64,000 nucleotides of DNA from Superficieibacter sp. 1612_C1 (GCF_015234305.1 NZ_JADGMI010000002.1:310001-374000), one strand, 5' to 3'. Shown: positions 27,132 through 38,652, counted from the stretch's first letter. Translations and numbers: made by a program. The notes: generated by a model not told the origin, from the sequence alone.

Positions 27132-28139
27132 ATGAGTCTGGATATCAACCAGATTGCCCTGCATCAGTTAATCAAGCGTGATGAACAAAGCCTGGAACTG
27201 GTGCTGCGCGATTCATTGCTGGAGCCAACGGCCCCCGTCGAAGAGATGATGGCCGAGCTGCACCGGGTTTATAGCGCCAAAAACAAAGCTTACGGTCTGT
27301 TTAGCGAAGAGAGCGAGCTGGCGCAGGCGCTGCGTCTGCAACGTCAGGGCGAAGAAGACTTCCTGGCCTTCAGCCGGGCGGCAACCGGGCGACTGCGCGA
27401 TGAGCTGGCGAAATATCCGTTTGCTGACGGCGGTGTTGTCCTGTTCTGCCACTACCGTTATCTGGCGGTGGAGTATCTGTTGGTGGCGGTACTGAACAAC
27501 TTAAGCAGCATGCGCGTGAACGAAAATCTGGATATCAGTTCTATTCACTATCTGGATATTAACCATGCGGATATCGTTGCCCGTATTGATTTGACCGAGT
27601 GGGAAACCAACCCGGAGTCCACGCGTTATCTGACGTTCCTCAAAGGACGGGTAGGGCGCAAGGTCGCCGATTTCTTTATGGATTTCCTCGGTGCCAGCGA
27701 AGGGCTGAATGCTAAAGCGCAAAACCGTGGCCTGTTGCAGGCGGTCGACGACTTTACCGCCGAGGCCCAGCTCGATAAATCAGAACGCCAGACTGTGCGC
27801 CAGCAGGTGTACGATTACTGTAGCGAGCAGCTTCAGGCGGGGGAAGAGATTGCCCTTGAATCGCTGTCGAAAGAGCTTTCCAGCGTCAGTGAGGTGAGTT
27901 TCAGCGAGTTTACCGCCGAGAAAGGTTATGAGCTGGAGGAGAGTTTTCCGGCCGACCGCAGCACCCTGCGTCAATTAACTAAATACGCCGGCAGCGGTGG
28001 TGGATTAACCATCAACTTTGACGCCTTGCTGCTTGGCGAGCGCATTTTCTGGGATCCGGCCACCGATACGCTGACTATTAAAGGTACGCCACCGAATCTG
28101 CGCGATCAGCTTCAGCGTCGCACTTCCGGCGGTAAGTAA
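27132..28139 (+). CDS. yejK: Nucleoid-associated protein YejK (NdpA)
   Basis: Abundant nucleoid-associated protein reported to bind DNA and to interact with topoisomerase IV and gyrase. It has 335 residues, the usual length. It starts [19 protein letters not shown] and ends with the conserved segment [28 protein letters not shown]. The RBS AAGGAG is 9 nt before ATG. It converges with rplY across a shared terminator. Confidence 0.96.
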   Translation: MSLDINQIALHQLIKRDEQSLELVLRDSLLEPTAPVEEMMAELHRVYSAKNKAYGLFSEESELAQALRLQRQGEEDFLAFSRAATGRLRDELAKYPFADGGVVLFCHYRYLAVEYLLVAVLNNLSSMRVNENLDISSIHYLDINHADIVARIDLTEWETNPESTRYLTFLKGRVGRKVADFFMDFLGASEGLNAKAQNRGLLQAVDDFTAEAQLDKSERQTVRQQVYDYCSEQLQAGEEIALESLSKELSSVSEVSFSEFTAEKGYELEESFPADRSTLRQLTKYAGSGGGLTINFDALLLGERIFWDPATDTLTIKGTPPNLRDQLQRRTSGGK

Positions 28140-28149
28140 GATTTAGCGC

Positions 28150-28183
28150 ATAAAAAAACCCCGCCGGAGCGGGGTTCTTCTTT
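28150..28183. terminator. Bidirectional terminator between yejK and rplY
   Basis: AACCCCGC CGGA GCGGGGTT is flanked by an A-run on the left and a T-rich tract on the right, so it can serve both convergent genes. Confidence 0.85.
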
Positions 28184-28196
28184 AACTTGTCAGCGA

Positions 28197-28481
28197 TTAC
28201 GCGCGAACGAAGTCGATGTGAGACAGTTTCGGTTTGTACGGATGACGCTGTACAGCCTGAACTTTCACGTTTACTTCTTTGCCATCGATAACCAGAGTCT
28301 GCACTTCGCTGTAGAATTCAGCTTTAGCTTGCAGGTTCATCACTTTGTCGTGATCCAGTTCGATAGCGATCGGAGCTTCAGTTCCACCGTAAACGATAGC
28401 CGGGAACTTGTTAGCTGCGCGCAGGCGGCGGCTCGCACCCTTACCCTGCTCTTTACGTACTTCTGCGTTGATAGTAGACAT
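28197..28481 (-). CDS. rplY: 50S ribosomal protein L25
   Basis: Binds 5S rRNA in the large subunit. The 94-residue short form (no CTC extension) starts [33 protein letters not shown], the conserved 5S-binding start, and ends [12 protein letters not shown]. It is a single-gene unit with a leader of about 120 bp to radD; L25 represses its own synthesis in E. coli. Upstream AGAGAGAAA serves as RBS. Confidence 0.98.
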   Translation of the reverse strand: MSTINAEVRKEQGKGASRRLRAANKFPAIVYGGTEAPIAIELDHDKVMNLQAKAEFYSEVQTLVIDGKEVNVKVQAVQRHPYKPKLSHIDFVRA

Positions 28482-28605
28482 TAATTTCTCTCTTCAATAA
28501 ATCCTGCTACAGGCGACCCAGTAACAGGTAAGCGTTCTGCTTTGCGTGTGCAAAAGCGGGCGGTATTCTATACCCGTACGGCCGTAACAGCAATGAAAAG
28601 CGCGC

Positions 28606-30366
28606 CTAACCGCGTAATTCATTGGCGCGGCGGTAGCGTCCGGCGTAATCAAACAGTTTTTCGCGCACCTGCCAGTACTGACCCTTCTTACGGGCGACCA
28701 CAAAATCGGGATGGCGCAAAAACGGCTGTTGAGCCACGATATCAGCGGCGGTAATCCAGCGCAGCGGCACGCCGGGTGTGCGCGTATGCGGGCGAATAAA
28801 CAGCTGTTCAAACGCGGTTCGCTGCGCAGGCGTTTGCAGACGAAACCGCTCGCTGACGTCGGCTCCATCCTCGTCGTAATAGGTGATTTTCAGCCATTCA
28901 CCTTTCTCATCGGCACCGTGTTGCAGGGTCATGCCGCCGCAGCGCAACACCAGCGCATCTTTTAACTTCAGCGCCGCCTTCAGCATGTCATCGGGATCGA
29001 CCAGTACCGTATCGCACTCGCGACAGCGGCGGGCGGCGATATCATTCTCCGCGTTACACTGCGGGCAGTTTTTGAAACGAAAGCGGTAATCGCACTGCTC
29101 GCGATGCCCTTCATCATCTTCAAACCAGCCCTGACAGCGGCGGCCAAAGTGCTCAATCAGCGTGCCGTCGGCGGTGGTTTTTCCCCAGAAGGTATTGGCA
29201 AAACCGCAGGCAGGACAAAACACCTGCACCGGGACGTTATCGCTTTTGCCTTTCGGCGCTCCCACTTCCGGGGCGTAGAGATCGTGGGGATTGCCCGCAT
29301 AGTCGAGGATCAGGCAATCGGTTTTGCCCGGCGACAGGCGCAAACCGCGACCAACAATTTGCTGATACAGGCTGACGGACTCTGTGGGGCGCAAAATGGC
29401 AATCAAATCGACGTGCGGCGCGTCGAATCCGGTCGTCAGTACCGACACGTTGACCAGATAACGAAACTGCTGAGCTTTAAAGGCGCTAATTAATTCGTCT
29501 CGCTGTGCGCCCGGCGTTTCACCGGTAATAAGCGCCGCCTCGCTGGCAGGCAGCAGACCGACAATTTCCCGCGCGTGCTCGACGGTAGCGGCAAAAATCA
29601 TCACGCCTTTGCGCGTCTGGGCGAACTCGATTATCTGGCTGATAATATGCGGCGTCACGCGCTGCTGTTTTTTCAGCTCGCGGTTAAGATCCGCCTCGCT
29701 AAACAAGCCGTTGCTCTGCGCCTGAAGGCGGCTGAAATCGTACTGGACTACCGGCATATCCAGCCGCTCCGGTGGCGTCAGGTAGCCATGTTTAATCATG
29801 TAGCGCAGCGGCAGTTCATAAATACAGTCGCGAAATAGCGCCTTTTCATCGCCGCGCACCATGCCGTGATAGTGAAAACGATAAATCCAGCCTTTGCCGA
29901 GGCGAAAGGGCGTTGCGGTCAACCCCAGCAGCCGCAGACGGGGGTTGGCGGCGGATAAATGCGCCAGAATTTGCTGATACTGGCTGTCCGTGTCGTCGCT
30001 GATCCGGTGGCATTCATCGACGATCAGCAGGGAAAACTCGCCCTGAAACGCCTCAAGATTGCGCGCCACCGACTGCACGCTACCGAAAACCACTTTGCCG
30101 TGGCTCTCTTTACGCTTCAGACCCGCCGCGAAAATATCCGCCTCCAGCCCCAGCGCCAGGTATTTGGCGTGGTTTTGCTCGACCAGCTCTTTGACGTGCG
30201 CCAGCACCAGCACGCGCCCACGCGCCACCCTTGCCAGTTCGGCAATGACCAGGCTCTTTCCGGCCCCGGTTGGCAGGACGATAACGGCCGGTTCCTGATG
30301 CTGGCGAAAATGGGCGAGGGTGGCATCCACCGCTTCCCGTTGATAAGGGCGAAGAGTAAAGGTCAT
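28606..30366 (-). CDS. radD: Putative DNA repair helicase RadD
   Basis: SF2 helicase-like ATPase (formerly YejH) that stimulates RecA-mediated strand exchange and interacts with SSB. It has 586 residues from ATG 30366 ([15 protein letters not shown]), equal to E. coli. Upstream in-frame starts at 30372 and 30417 add residues without family support. Motif I is LPTGAGKS, motif II DECH, motif III GLTATPF and motif [12 protein letters not shown]-terminal zinc-binding region has CPACGFAN and [19 protein letters not shown]. It is divergent from rsuA. Confidence 0.96.
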   Translation of the reverse strand: MTFTLRPYQREAVDATLAHFRQHQEPAVIVLPTGAGKSLVIAELARVARGRVLVLAHVKELVEQNHAKYLALGLEADIFAAGLKRKESHGKVVFGSVQSVARNLEAFQGEFSLLIVDECHRISDDTDSQYQQILAHLSAANPRLRLLGLTATPFRLGKGWIYRFHYHGMVRGDEKALFRDCIYELPLRYMIKHGYLTPPERLDMPVVQYDFSRLQAQSNGLFSEADLNRELKKQQRVTPHIISQIIEFAQTRKGVMIFAATVEHAREIVGLLPASEAALITGETPGAQRDELISAFKAQQFRYLVNVSVLTTGFDAPHVDLIAILRPTESVSLYQQIVGRGLRLSPGKTDCLILDYAGNPHDLYAPEVGAPKGKSDNVPVQVFCPACGFANTFWGKTTADGTLIEHFGRRCQGWFEDDEGHREQCDYRFRFKNCPQCNAENDIAARRCRECDTVLVDPDDMLKAALKLKDALVLRCGGMTLQHGADEKGEWLKITYYDEDGADVSERFRLQTPAQRTAFEQLFIRPHTRTPGVPLRWITAADIVAQQPFLRHPDFVVARKKGQYWQVREKLFDYAGRYRRANELRG

Positions 30367-30504
30367 ATTCATCTTAAATAGTATGCCGCGGTGCTTTTTC
30401 CCTTGAGCGGCAGTCACAGGCCGCTATACTGTGAGGTGCAGAACCGCTTCTTTTTTCGGACAACGTTGTCCGACTCCAGGCATAATTACAGGCAAAAATA
30501 ATTC

Positions 30505-31206
30505 ATGCGACTTGATAAATTTATCGCTCAGCAGCTTGGCGTAAGCCGTGCTATTGCCGGGCGTGAAATTCGTGCCAACCGTGTCACGGTGGATGACGAA
30601 ATAGTAAGGGACAGCGCCTTTAAACTTCAACCGGAACATGCGATCGCCTACGACGGCAATCCGCTTGCCCAGCAGCACGGCCCGCGCTATTTCATGCTCA
30701 ACAAACCGCAGGGCTATGTCTGCTCGACTGACGATCCGGATCATCCGACAGTGCTTTACTTCCTCGACGAACCGGTGGCGTACAAGCTGCATGCCGCAGG
30801 ACGCCTGGATATCGACACCACCGGGCTGGTGCTGATGACCGATGATGGACAGTGGTCGCATCGTATCACTTCTCCGCGTCATCATTGCGAAAAAACCTAT
30901 CTCGTCACCCTGGAATCGCCGGTGGCGGAGGATACCGCTGAACAGTTCGCGCGCGGCGTACAGCTCCACAATGAAAAAGATCTGACGAAGCCCGCCACGC
31001 TTGAGGTGATCACCCCAACCGAGGTGCGTCTGACCATCAGTGAAGGGCGCTACCATCAGGTAAAACGCATGTTTGCTGCCGTGGGCAACCATGTCATTGG
31101 CCTGCATCGTGAGCGCATCGGCGGTATTGTGCTGGATGCGGATCTCGCACCGGGCGAATACCGGGCGCTGACCGCAGAAGAAATTGCCAGTCCTGGCATG
31201 CCGTAA
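30505..31206 (+). CDS. rsuA: 16S rRNA pseudouridine(516) synthase
   Basis: Converts U516 of 16S rRNA to pseudouridine. It has 233 residues. An N-terminal S4 RNA-binding domain ([29 protein letters not shown]) precedes the synthase domain with catalytic Asp102 in [17 protein letters not shown]. The late motif [15 protein letters not shown] is also intact. bcr follows after 21 bp and is probably co-transcribed. Confidence 0.98.
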   Translation: MRLDKFIAQQLGVSRAIAGREIRANRVTVDDEIVRDSAFKLQPEHAIAYDGNPLAQQHGPRYFMLNKPQGYVCSTDDPDHPTVLYFLDEPVAYKLHAAGRLDIDTTGLVLMTDDGQWSHRITSPRHHCEKTYLVTLESPVAEDTAEQFARGVQLHNEKDLTKPATLEVITPTEVRLTISEGRYHQVKRMFAAVGNHVIGLHRERIGGIVLDADLAPGEYRALTAEEIASPGMP

Positions 31207-31227
31207 CATGAATAACAGGAGTTAAGG

Positions 31228-32424
31228 GTGACGACAAAGCAGCGCTCCTCGCTGGGTATCGTGTTTATTCTTGGCCTGCTGGCCATGCTGATGCCGCTTT
31301 CGATTGATATGTATTTGCCTGCGTTGCCGGTTATTTCCGCGCAGTTCGGCGTGCCAGCCGGTAGCGCGCAGATGACGCTCAGCACCTATATTCTTGGCTT
31401 TGCGCTCGGTCAGCTCCTGTACGGGCCGATGGCGGATAGCCTTGGACGTAAGCCAGTGATCCTCGGCGGCACGCTGGTGTTTGCGGCCGCGGCCGCGGCG
31501 TGCGCCCTGTCACAAACCATTGACTACCTGATTGTGATGCGCTTTTTTCACGGGCTGGCCGCAGCGGCGGCAAGCGTGGTGATTAACGCCCTGATGCGCG
31601 ATATTTATCCGAAAGAAGAATTTTCGCGCATGATGTCGTTCGTCATGCTGGTCACGACCATCGCCCCGCTGGTGGCACCGATGGTCGGTGGCGCGGTACT
31701 CATCTGGTTTAGCTGGCACACAATATTCTGGATCCTTGCGGTTGCCGCGCTGCTGGCCTCAGCGATGATTTTCTTTTTCATCGACGAGACGCTGCCTGTT
31801 GAACGGCGACAGAAATTCCGCCTTCGCACAACGGGCGGCAATTTTGCCTCGCTGTTTCGGCATAAACGCGTGCTGAGCTATATGCTGGCAAGCGGCTTCA
31901 GCTTCGCCGGGATGTTCTCGTTTTTGAGCGCGGGGCCGTTTGTGTATATCGAACTGAACCACGTTCCGCCGCAGCACTTCGGCTATTACTTTGCGCTGAA
32001 TGTCGTATTCCTGTTTGTACTGACCATTGTGAACAGCCGATTTGTCCGGCGGGTAGGGGCGCTGAATATGTTCCGCGCCGGGCTGTGGGTTCAGTTTGCC
32101 ACTGCGGTATGGCTGGTGGTGTGCGGGCTTTTCGATGTCGGCTTCTGGTCGATGGTGGTGGGCGTGGCGGCGTTTGTCGGCTGCGTGTCGCTGGTCTCCT
32201 CCAACGCGATGGCGGTCATTCTGGATGAGTTTCCGCATATGGCGGGTACGGCCTCTTCTCTGGCGGGAACCTTCCGTTTTGGCATCGGTGCGATTGTCGG
32301 TGCGCTGCTGTCGCTGGCGACATTCAGCACCGCCTGGCCGATGATTTTATCGATCGCCTTCTGTGCGACCAGCTCCATTCTGTTCTGTTTGTACGCCAGC
32401 CGCAGTAAAAAATCCGCACGCTAA
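31228..32424 (+). CDS. bcr: Bicyclomycin resistance MFS efflux protein
   Basis: 12-TM drug:H+ antiporter of the DHA1 family; E. coli Bcr exports bicyclomycin, some sulfonamides and cysteine. It has 398 residues. The start is GTG at 31228 ([19 protein letters not shown] follows), as in E. coli, with AGGAGTTAAGG upstream. The MFS motif [11 protein letters not shown] lies between TM2 and TM3, followed by an alanine-rich TM3 ([11 protein letters not shown]) whose codons form a short GCGGCC tandem at about 31484-31500. [30 protein letters not shown] is a strong family match. Confidence 0.97.
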   Translation: MTTKQRSSLGIVFILGLLAMLMPLSIDMYLPALPVISAQFGVPAGSAQMTLSTYILGFALGQLLYGPMADSLGRKPVILGGTLVFAAAAAACALSQTIDYLIVMRFFHGLAAAAASVVINALMRDIYPKEEFSRMMSFVMLVTTIAPLVAPMVGGAVLIWFSWHTIFWILAVAALLASAMIFFFIDETLPVERRQKFRLRTTGGNFASLFRHKRVLSYMLASGFSFAGMFSFLSAGPFVYIELNHVPPQHFGYYFALNVVFLFVLTIVNSRFVRRVGALNMFRAGLWVQFATAVWLVVCGLFDVGFWSMVVGVAAFVGCVSLVSSNAMAVILDEFPHMAGTASSLAGTFRFGIGAIVGALLSLATFSTAWPMILSIAFCATSSILFCLYASRSKKSAR

Positions 32425-32733
32425 TCTGCATTTTCGGGGACGTCACGGTCCCCATCTCCTGCTCTTCTTGATGAAATGTTTGTTTTTTGTAAAAACATTT
32501 TGTGTAAAAAGTCACGCCAGTGTTGTTAAAAAGGTTGTTTTAGATCACAAAAACGGGTACATATAGCGCCAAAAGGCTCCTGTAACGCTGATTACACTCA
32601 TGGAAGTTGAGCCTCTGAATCCTTACTGGTTGTGAATGAAAGCGTTTTCTTCAGGATGCACGACGAATTGTCAACCATGTGTTAATATTGATGTGAATCA
32701 ATTGTTAATTTTACTGCTTCCGGGGACAAAAAA
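32425..32733. promoter_or_regulatory. bcr-yejG intergenic region
   Basis: About 310 bp without a gene. A GGGGAC/GTCCCC hairpin follows bcr at about 32435-32452. An 8-bp inverted repeat (AAATGTTT / AAACATTT) spans 32474-32500. A CRP-like element TTGTGTAAAAAGTCACGC lies at 32500-32517. The rest is A+T-rich and leads to the yejG start. Regulator assignments are tentative. Confidence 0.45.
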
Positions 32734-33078
32734 GTGACTCATCAACAACTCTCCATCGTACACCGTTTGCCGCAGAGCTATCGCTGGCTGTCCGGATTTG
32801 CGGGTTCAAGAGTTGAACCGATTCCGCAAAGTACGCCTGCCTGTGAAAACTGCCTGGTCGCGCTGAAGCTTTTGAGTCCGGACGGTGATAACGCCTGGCC
32901 GGTGATGCATACTCTGAGCCAGGCATTAACCGATATTGAAGTCGACTGCTCGGTACTGGAGTGTGAGGGCGAGCCGTGTCTGTTTGTGAGCCGACAAGAT
33001 GAGTTTGCCGCCACCTGCCGGTTAAAAAATTTCGGGGTGGCGATTGCCGAGCCGTTTTCAGGCCATAATCCTTTCTGA
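32734..33078 (+). CDS. yejG: YejG family protein
   Basis: Conserved small protein (114 residues) of uncertain function; in E. coli it has been linked to aminoglycoside tolerance. The start is GTG at 32734 ([17 protein letters not shown] follows), with CCGGGGAC upstream. It contains [15 protein letters not shown] and [33 protein letters not shown], almost the same as E. coli. It converges with yejF with only 3 bp between the stops. Confidence 0.94.
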   Translation: MTHQQLSIVHRLPQSYRWLSGFAGSRVEPIPQSTPACENCLVALKLLSPDGDNAWPVMHTLSQALTDIEVDCSVLECEGEPCLFVSRQDEFAATCRLKNFGVAIAEPFSGHNPF

Positions 33079-33081
33079 CCG

Positions 33082-34671
33082 TCAGCTTAAGGTTAATAGC
33101 TGGCGGGTATAGTCCTGCTGAGGATCGGTAAATACGCGTCCGCACTCGCCTTGCTCCACCACTTCCCCCTGTCGCAGTACGATCACCTGATGGCACAGCG
33201 AACGCACGACGTGCAAATCGTGGCTGATAAAGATATAGGCCAGACGATGCTTCGCCTGTAACGACTTCAGCAGCGTGAGGATTTGCGCCTGTACGGTGCG
33301 ATCCAGCGATGACGTCGGTTCATCCAGAATAATCAACTCCGGTTTCAAAATCAGCGCGCGTGCAATGGCGATACGCTGGCGTTGTCCGCCTGAAAAGGCT
33401 GCCGGATAACGATGGCGCATCTCCGCGTCCAGCCCCACTTCCTGTAGTACCGCAATGACCTGCTTCTCACGCTCCTGGGCGCTCAGCGTTGGCTGATGCA
33501 CGCGCAGCCCTTCTTCCACAATTTGCAGCACGTTGAGGCGGGGGTTCAACGACGAATTGGGATCCTGAAACACCACCTGAATGCGGTGGCGCACCGGTAA
33601 CAGCTGTTTACGGCTTAATCCGTCCAGCGGTTGACCATCAAACTGGATACGCCCTTTTGAGGCGATGAGCCTCAGCAGCGCCATCCCGGTGGTGCTTTTA
33701 CCCGAGCCGGATTCACCGACCAGCCCCAGCGCTTCACCGGGACGCAGGGTAAAACTCAGGTTTTTCACCACGCGATTGTGATCGACGACGCGTCGCAGCA
33801 GGCCTTTGCGTACCGGGAATTCAACGCACAGATCCTCTACCTGTAGCAGAGGCGTTGTTTCTTGCGGCAGAGGTACCGGATCGCCTGACGGTTCGCTATT
33901 CAACAGACGTTGCGTATAAGGATGTGCGGGCGCAGAAAAGAGCGTGGCGGCGCGATTTTGCTCCACGCAGCGACCGTTCTGCATGACCGCCACGTTATCC
34001 GCCAGCTTGCGCACGATGCTCAGGTTATGGGTAATAAACAGCAGACCCATATTCAGTTCCTGGCGTAATTCACGCAGCAGTTGCAGGATTTGCGCCTGCA
34101 CTGAAACGTCCAGCGCCGTGGTCGGTTCGTCGGCGATCAGCAACTCCGGGCGTGTTAACAGCGCCATGGCGATCATCACCCGCTGACGTTCGCCGCCGGA
34201 AAGCTGATGCGGATAATCGGCAAGGCGGCGGGCCGCGTTGCGAATGCCAACCCGATCCAGGCAGGTGAGGATTTCCGCCCGTGCCGCTTCTCTGCGCATC
34301 CCGCGATGCAGCGATAGAACCTCATAAAGCTGCCTTTCGAGGGTATGCAACGGGTTGAGCGAGACCATGGGCTCCTGGAATATCATGGCGATGCGATTGC
34401 CACGAATGCCGCGCAAGGTCCGCTCGTCAGCGTGCAGTAGCGACTGACCGTGAAAACAGATATCGCCTTCCGGCCAGCTTACCGGCGGGGAAGGGAGCAG
34501 ACGCAGTATCGACAGGGCTGACACCGTTTTTCCGGAGCCTGATTCGCCGACCAGCGCCAGCGTTTCACCCGCTTCCACCTGAAGCGACAAATCGCTGACC
34601 ACGGTGCGGGTTTCGCCCTGTTGCGTAAAGGCGACGGAAAGCCGGTCGATGGCTAATAGTGGATGCGTCAT
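33082..34671 (-). CDS. yejF: Peptide ABC importer, tandem ATPase subunit
   Basis: ATP-hydrolysing subunit of the YejABEF importer, which takes up oligopeptides including microcin C in E. coli. It has 529 residues from ATG 34671 (MTHPLLAIDRLSVAFT), equal to E. coli; the frame is open 15 codons further up. Two complete ABC cassettes are fused: Walker A GESGSGKT (about 42) and GESGSGKST (about 323), signatures LSGGERQR and FSGGQRQR, and Walker B LLIADEPTTALD and LIILDEPTSSLD. It starts 1 nt after the yejE stop. Confidence 0.97.
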   Translation of the reverse strand: MTHPLLAIDRLSVAFTQQGETRTVVSDLSLQVEAGETLALVGESGSGKTVSALSILRLLPSPPVSWPEGDICFHGQSLLHADERTLRGIRGNRIAMIFQEPMVSLNPLHTLERQLYEVLSLHRGMRREAARAEILTCLDRVGIRNAARRLADYPHQLSGGERQRVMIAMALLTRPELLIADEPTTALDVSVQAQILQLLRELRQELNMGLLFITHNLSIVRKLADNVAVMQNGRCVEQNRAATLFSAPAHPYTQRLLNSEPSGDPVPLPQETTPLLQVEDLCVEFPVRKGLLRRVVDHNRVVKNLSFTLRPGEALGLVGESGSGKSTTGMALLRLIASKGRIQFDGQPLDGLSRKQLLPVRHRIQVVFQDPNSSLNPRLNVLQIVEEGLRVHQPTLSAQEREKQVIAVLQEVGLDAEMRHRYPAAFSGGQRQRIAIARALILKPELIILDEPTSSLDRTVQAQILTLLKSLQAKHRLAYIFISHDLHVVRSLCHQVIVLRQGEVVEQGECGRVFTDPQQDYTRQLLTLS

Positions 34672-34672
34672 C

Positions 34673-35698
34673 TTATACCGCCTTATTAGGATCGAAGGCG
34701 TCGCGCACGGCTTCACCGATGAAAATCAGCAGCGACAGCAAAATGGCTATCGATAAAAAGGCAGTAATGCCGAGCCACGGGGCCTGTAAATTATTCTTGC
34801 CCTGTAAAAGCAGTTCGCCCAGCGACGGCGATCCCAGCGGCAGACCAAAACCGAGAAAATCCAGTGAGGTCAGCGTAGTGACCGAGCTGCATAAAATAAA
34901 TGGCAGAAAGGTGAGGGTGGCGACCATCGCGTTGGGCAGCATATGCCGGAAAATAATCGCGCTATCGCTGACGCCCATCGCCTGCGCCGCGCGAATATAG
35001 TCATAGTTACGGGTGCGCAAAAACTCCGCGCGGACCACGCCGACCAGCGCCATCCAGCCAAACAGAACGGTGATCCCGAGCAGCCACCAGAAATTAGGCT
35101 GAATGACACTGGAAAGCAGAATGATCAAAAAGAGCGTCGGCATACCCGACCACACTTCGATGATGCGCTGACCCCAGAGGTCGACTTTTCCGCCGTAATA
35201 ACCCTGAATGGCACCCGCCACCACGCCCAGCACGCTGGTACACAGGGTCAGCATCAGGCCAAACAGCAGCGAGATCCGCGAGCCGTAGAGAATACGCGCC
35301 AGCACGTCTCCGCCATTGGCATCAGTTCCCAGCCAGTTTTGTGCCGAAGGCGGCGCGGGAAAGGGTTTATCGCTGGAGAAATTGATGCTGTTAGCGCCGA
35401 AACGAATGGGAGCCCACAGCACCCAGCCATGATTGGCAAGCTGTTTTTGTAGCCACGGATCCTGATAATCTGCGGCGGTGGTAAACGGCCCGCCAAAATC
35501 ACGTTCGCTGTAGTTTTTCAGCACGGGCACATACAGGCTTCCCTGATACTGCACCAGCAGCGGCTTATCATTGGCGATAATTTCTGACAACAGGCAGCAG
35601 ATAAAAATCACCATGAAGATCCATAGCGACCAGTAGCCACGACGGTTATGGCGAAAACGCGCCCAGCGGGCCTGATTGATGGAATTTACCTGACGCAT
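34673..35698 (-). CDS. yejE: Peptide ABC importer, permease YejE
   Basis: Inner-membrane permease of the YejABEF system, 341 residues, same as E. coli. The N-terminal segment RHNRRGYWSLWIFMVIFICCLLS is followed by a periplasmic stretch and a DppC-type domain with the EAA loop DYIRAAQAMGVSDSAIIFRHMLPNA. The ATG overlaps the yejB stop by 1 nt (ATGA-type coupling) and the stop lies 1 nt before yejF. Confidence 0.97.
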   Translation of the reverse strand: MRQVNSINQARWARFRHNRRGYWSLWIFMVIFICCLLSEIIANDKPLLVQYQGSLYVPVLKNYSERDFGGPFTTAADYQDPWLQKQLANHGWVLWAPIRFGANSINFSSDKPFPAPPSAQNWLGTDANGGDVLARILYGSRISLLFGLMLTLCTSVLGVVAGAIQGYYGGKVDLWGQRIIEVWSGMPTLFLIILLSSVIQPNFWWLLGITVLFGWMALVGVVRAEFLRTRNYDYIRAAQAMGVSDSAIIFRHMLPNAMVATLTFLPFILCSSVTTLTSLDFLGFGLPLGSPSLGELLLQGKNNLQAPWLGITAFLSIAILLSLLIFIGEAVRDAFDPNKAV

Positions 35699-36792
35699 CA
35701 GCGGCCCTCAAAATCAATACGCGGATCGACAAACGTATAGGTGATATCGCTCAAAATATTCAGCAGCAGCCCGACCAGCGTAAAGATGTACAGGGTGCCG
35801 AACATCACCGGATAATCACGGGAAATCGTCGATTCATAACCCAACAGTCCCAGCCCGTTCAGGGAGAACATCACCTCAATTAACAGTGAGCCGGTAAAAA
35901 ACATGCTGATAAACGTGGCCGGGAAACCGGCGATCACCAGCAGCATGGCGTTACGAAAGACGTGTCCCCAGAGAATGTTTTTCTCGCTGACGCCTTTTGC
36001 CCGCGCGGTGACCACGTATTGTTTGCGGATCTCATCGAGAAACGAATTCTTGGTCAGCATCGTCAGCGCGGCAAAACCGCCTATCACCGTTGCCAGCACG
36101 GGCAGGGTAATATGCCACAGATAGTCGGTAATTTTTTGATACCACGGCAGGGTATCAAAGTTGGCGGACACCAGACCACGTAGCGGGAAAATATCGTAAT
36201 AGCTGCCGCCCGCGAAGAAGACGATCATCAGAATAGCGAACAGAAACGCCGGGATCGCATAGCCGATAATAATCAACGCGCTGCTCCAGGTATCAAAGCG
36301 GCTGCCGTTTTGCACCGCTTTGCGTATGCCAAGCGGTATCGACACCAGGTAGATGATGAGCGTGCTCCATAACCCGAGGGTAATCGATACCGGCAGGCTC
36401 TGCTTAATGAGCGTTAATACCGACGCGCTGCGAAACAGGCTGTCGCCGAAATCAAAGCGCACATAGTCCCACAGCATTTTAAAATAGCGCTCGTGCAGGG
36501 GCTTATCGAAGCCATAGCGATGGGTGATCTCGGCGATGACCTCTGGATCGAGGCCGCGTCCGCCGCGGTAATGGCTTTCGCTCAGATTACCGACGCCGGG
36601 CCGCGCATGTGATGCACTGAGGCCGCCGCCGCCCGCGCCCGGTAAACCGCTAGACTGACCCATTTCAATGGTGGCAATCGCCTGATCGACCGGACCACCA
36701 GGGGCTACCTGAACAATAAAAAAGTTGATGGTGATAATCGCCCACAGGGTCGGGATCACCAGTAATAAGCGGCGAAGTAGATAAGCGCCCAT
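35698..36792 (-). CDS. yejB: Peptide ABC importer, permease YejB
   Basis: DppB-type inner-membrane permease, 364 residues. It starts [37 protein letters not shown], the usual first helix and PGGP signature. It has a periplasmic Gly-rich patch ([20 protein letters not shown]) and an EAA loop [24 protein letters not shown]. The yejA stop is 9 bp upstream. Confidence 0.97.
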   Translation of the reverse strand: MGAYLLRRLLLVIPTLWAIITINFFIVQVAPGGPVDQAIATIEMGQSSGLPGAGGGGLSASHARPGVGNLSESHYRGGRGLDPEVIAEITHRYGFDKPLHERYFKMLWDYVRFDFGDSLFRSASVLTLIKQSLPVSITLGLWSTLIIYLVSIPLGIRKAVQNGSRFDTWSSALIIIGYAIPAFLFAILMIVFFAGGSYYDIFPLRGLVSANFDTLPWYQKITDYLWHITLPVLATVIGGFAALTMLTKNSFLDEIRKQYVVTARAKGVSEKNILWGHVFRNAMLLVIAGFPATFISMFFTGSLLIEVMFSLNGLGLLGYESTISRDYPVMFGTLYIFTLVGLLLNILSDITYTFVDPRIDFEGR

Positions 36793-36801
36793 GCCTGCTC
36801 C

Positions 36802-38607
36802 TTAACGTCTGGCTGCGGGTAATTTTGCCGCTTTGTTAACATCGTACCACCAGTTATCGAAACCGACAGAGTAGAGCGGTCGCGTAGCCGGATGTGAAAA
36901 TTTATCCCAGTAGGCCAGTCGGTCTTTCGCCATATACCACATCGGCAGCATATAGTAGTTCCAGGTTAATACCCGATCCAGCGCACGTCCGAGGGGCAAC
37001 AGTTTCTCTTTGTTTCCCTGCTCGCGAATAATCTGCGCGATTAACGCATCAATCACCGGGCTTTTTACCCCCGGCGCGTTATAGCTGGAGTCGATATAGT
37101 CTGAGGCCCAGGAAATTTGTAAATCGGAACTCGGCCACGGCATCGCCTGTACCACGCGAGGCATCATGTCGTAGTCGCGGCTGCGCAAGCGGCTGGTGAG
37201 CTGGGAGTTGTCGATCTGGCGAATATCCATCGTAACGCCGATCCGCGCCAGGTTGTGTTTAAACGCCAGCACCCATTGATCGTTGCCGCCAGAAGGCAGC
37301 AGCAGCTCGAAGCGCAGCGGCTTACCGGTTTGGCTGTTCACCCGCTGCTGGCCTTTCATCACCCATCCCGCCTGGGTTAACAGGTCGCTGGCTTTGAGCA
37401 GATTATCGCGATCGTAGCCATCCGCATTAGATTTCGGCGGCTGATAAACAGAGGTAAATACCTCGGGAGGCAGATCTTTTTTCAGTGGTGCCAGCAGCGT
37501 CAGCTCATCCGCATCCGGATAGTGGCGTGCCGCGTACTCGGTATTAAGGAAATAGCTATCAGGCCGGGAGTAGGCGTTGTAAAACAGCGTCTTGTTCATC
37601 CATTCAAAATCAAACGCCAGCGTGATGGCTTCCCGTACTTTTCTGTCACTGAATACCGGACGCTGAATATTAAAGGCCAGCCAGCGGGCGTCCTGAGCGG
37701 CATCGCTTTCCAGTTCTTCTTTAACAATCTGGTGGTTGGCGAAATTCTTGCCAATGTAGCGGGTAGCCCAGTTTTTGGCGCTGCCTTCGGTACGAAAATC
37801 AAACGCGCCCGCTTTGAATGCTTCGAAAGCGACGTTGTCATCAAGATAGTAATCGTAGCGGATGGTATCGAAATTCCAGCGTCCACGGTTAACCGGCAGA
37901 TTTGCCGCCCAGTAGTCTTTCACCCGCGAATAAGTTACATATTGCCCCATTCGGCAGGCGCTGATTTTATACGGACCGCTGGCCAGCGGCGGCTGTGAGA
38001 GCGGATCGCTCAGCTTATGCTTACGCCAGAATTTCTCCGGCATGACCGGCAGAGAAAAGAGGCTCAGCATATTCTCTTTGCCCGGTTGAGCAAGTTCGAT
38101 GCGCACGGTCAGCGGCGCGATGGCTTTAAACGTCGTCCCTTTGTAGATCAGACGAAACTGCGGCACGCCTTCGGTCATAAACTTGTTAAAGGTAAACACG
38201 ACATCCTGTGCCGTCATCGGCGTGCCGTCGTGAAATCTGGCACGCGGATTAATGCTCAGTTCAACCCACGAATAGTCGTCGGCGTAACGCGCCGATTCGG
38301 CCACCAGCGGATAATAGCTGCCCGGCTCATCATCGGACGTGGTGAATAAAGTATCGTAAAGCGCACCTGTCCGTTCCGCGGGATTGCCGCGCATTGCAAA
38401 ACGGTTAAAGTTATCGAAAGTGCCAATCGCCGCCATCGTCACCGCGCCGCCTTTCGGTGCAGCGGGATTGACATAATCAAAGTGCGAAAAGTTAACGGCG
38501 TATTTTGGCTCGCCGATCACCGCAAACGCAGTATTCTCTTTGATGGTTTGCGCCTGGGCTATGCAGCTGAATAGCGCGATGAGTAAGAAAATGAGGCGTA
38601 CTAACAT
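36802..38607 (-). CDS. yejA: Peptide ABC importer, periplasmic binding protein YejA
   Basis: Cluster C solute-binding protein of the SBP_bac_5 family that delivers peptides to YejBEF. It has 601 residues with a signal peptide (MLVRLIFLLIALFSCIAQAQ, about 20 residues). Family features include YDTLFTTSDDEPGSYYPLVAESARYADD and WVELSINPRARFHDGTPMTAQDVVFTF. The C-terminus differs slightly in length from E. coli. First of four co-directional yej genes; pdeN ends 45 bp upstream on the same strand. Confidence 0.96.
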   Translation of the reverse strand: MLVRLIFLLIALFSCIAQAQTIKENTAFAVIGEPKYAVNFSHFDYVNPAAPKGGAVTMAAIGTFDNFNRFAMRGNPAERTGALYDTLFTTSDDEPGSYYPLVAESARYADDYSWVELSINPRARFHDGTPMTAQDVVFTFNKFMTEGVPQFRLIYKGTTFKAIAPLTVRIELAQPGKENMLSLFSLPVMPEKFWRKHKLSDPLSQPPLASGPYKISACRMGQYVTYSRVKDYWAANLPVNRGRWNFDTIRYDYYLDDNVAFEAFKAGAFDFRTEGSAKNWATRYIGKNFANHQIVKEELESDAAQDARWLAFNIQRPVFSDRKVREAITLAFDFEWMNKTLFYNAYSRPDSYFLNTEYAARHYPDADELTLLAPLKKDLPPEVFTSVYQPPKSNADGYDRDNLLKASDLLTQAGWVMKGQQRVNSQTGKPLRFELLLPSGGNDQWVLAFKHNLARIGVTMDIRQIDNSQLTSRLRSRDYDMMPRVVQAMPWPSSDLQISWASDYIDSSYNAPGVKSPVIDALIAQIIREQGNKEKLLPLGRALDRVLTWNYYMLPMWYMAKDRLAYWDKFSHPATRPLYSVGFDNWWYDVNKAAKLPAARR

Positions 38608-38652
38608 ACCTGAACGGCCATCCTTTACGTGAACAGTTTCATATGAACTGAG

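Noticed and set aside
31484..31500. GCGGCC tandem in bcr as a phase-variable repeat
   Set aside because: Too few units, and it simply encodes an alanine run in a membrane helix; length change in sixes keeps the frame.
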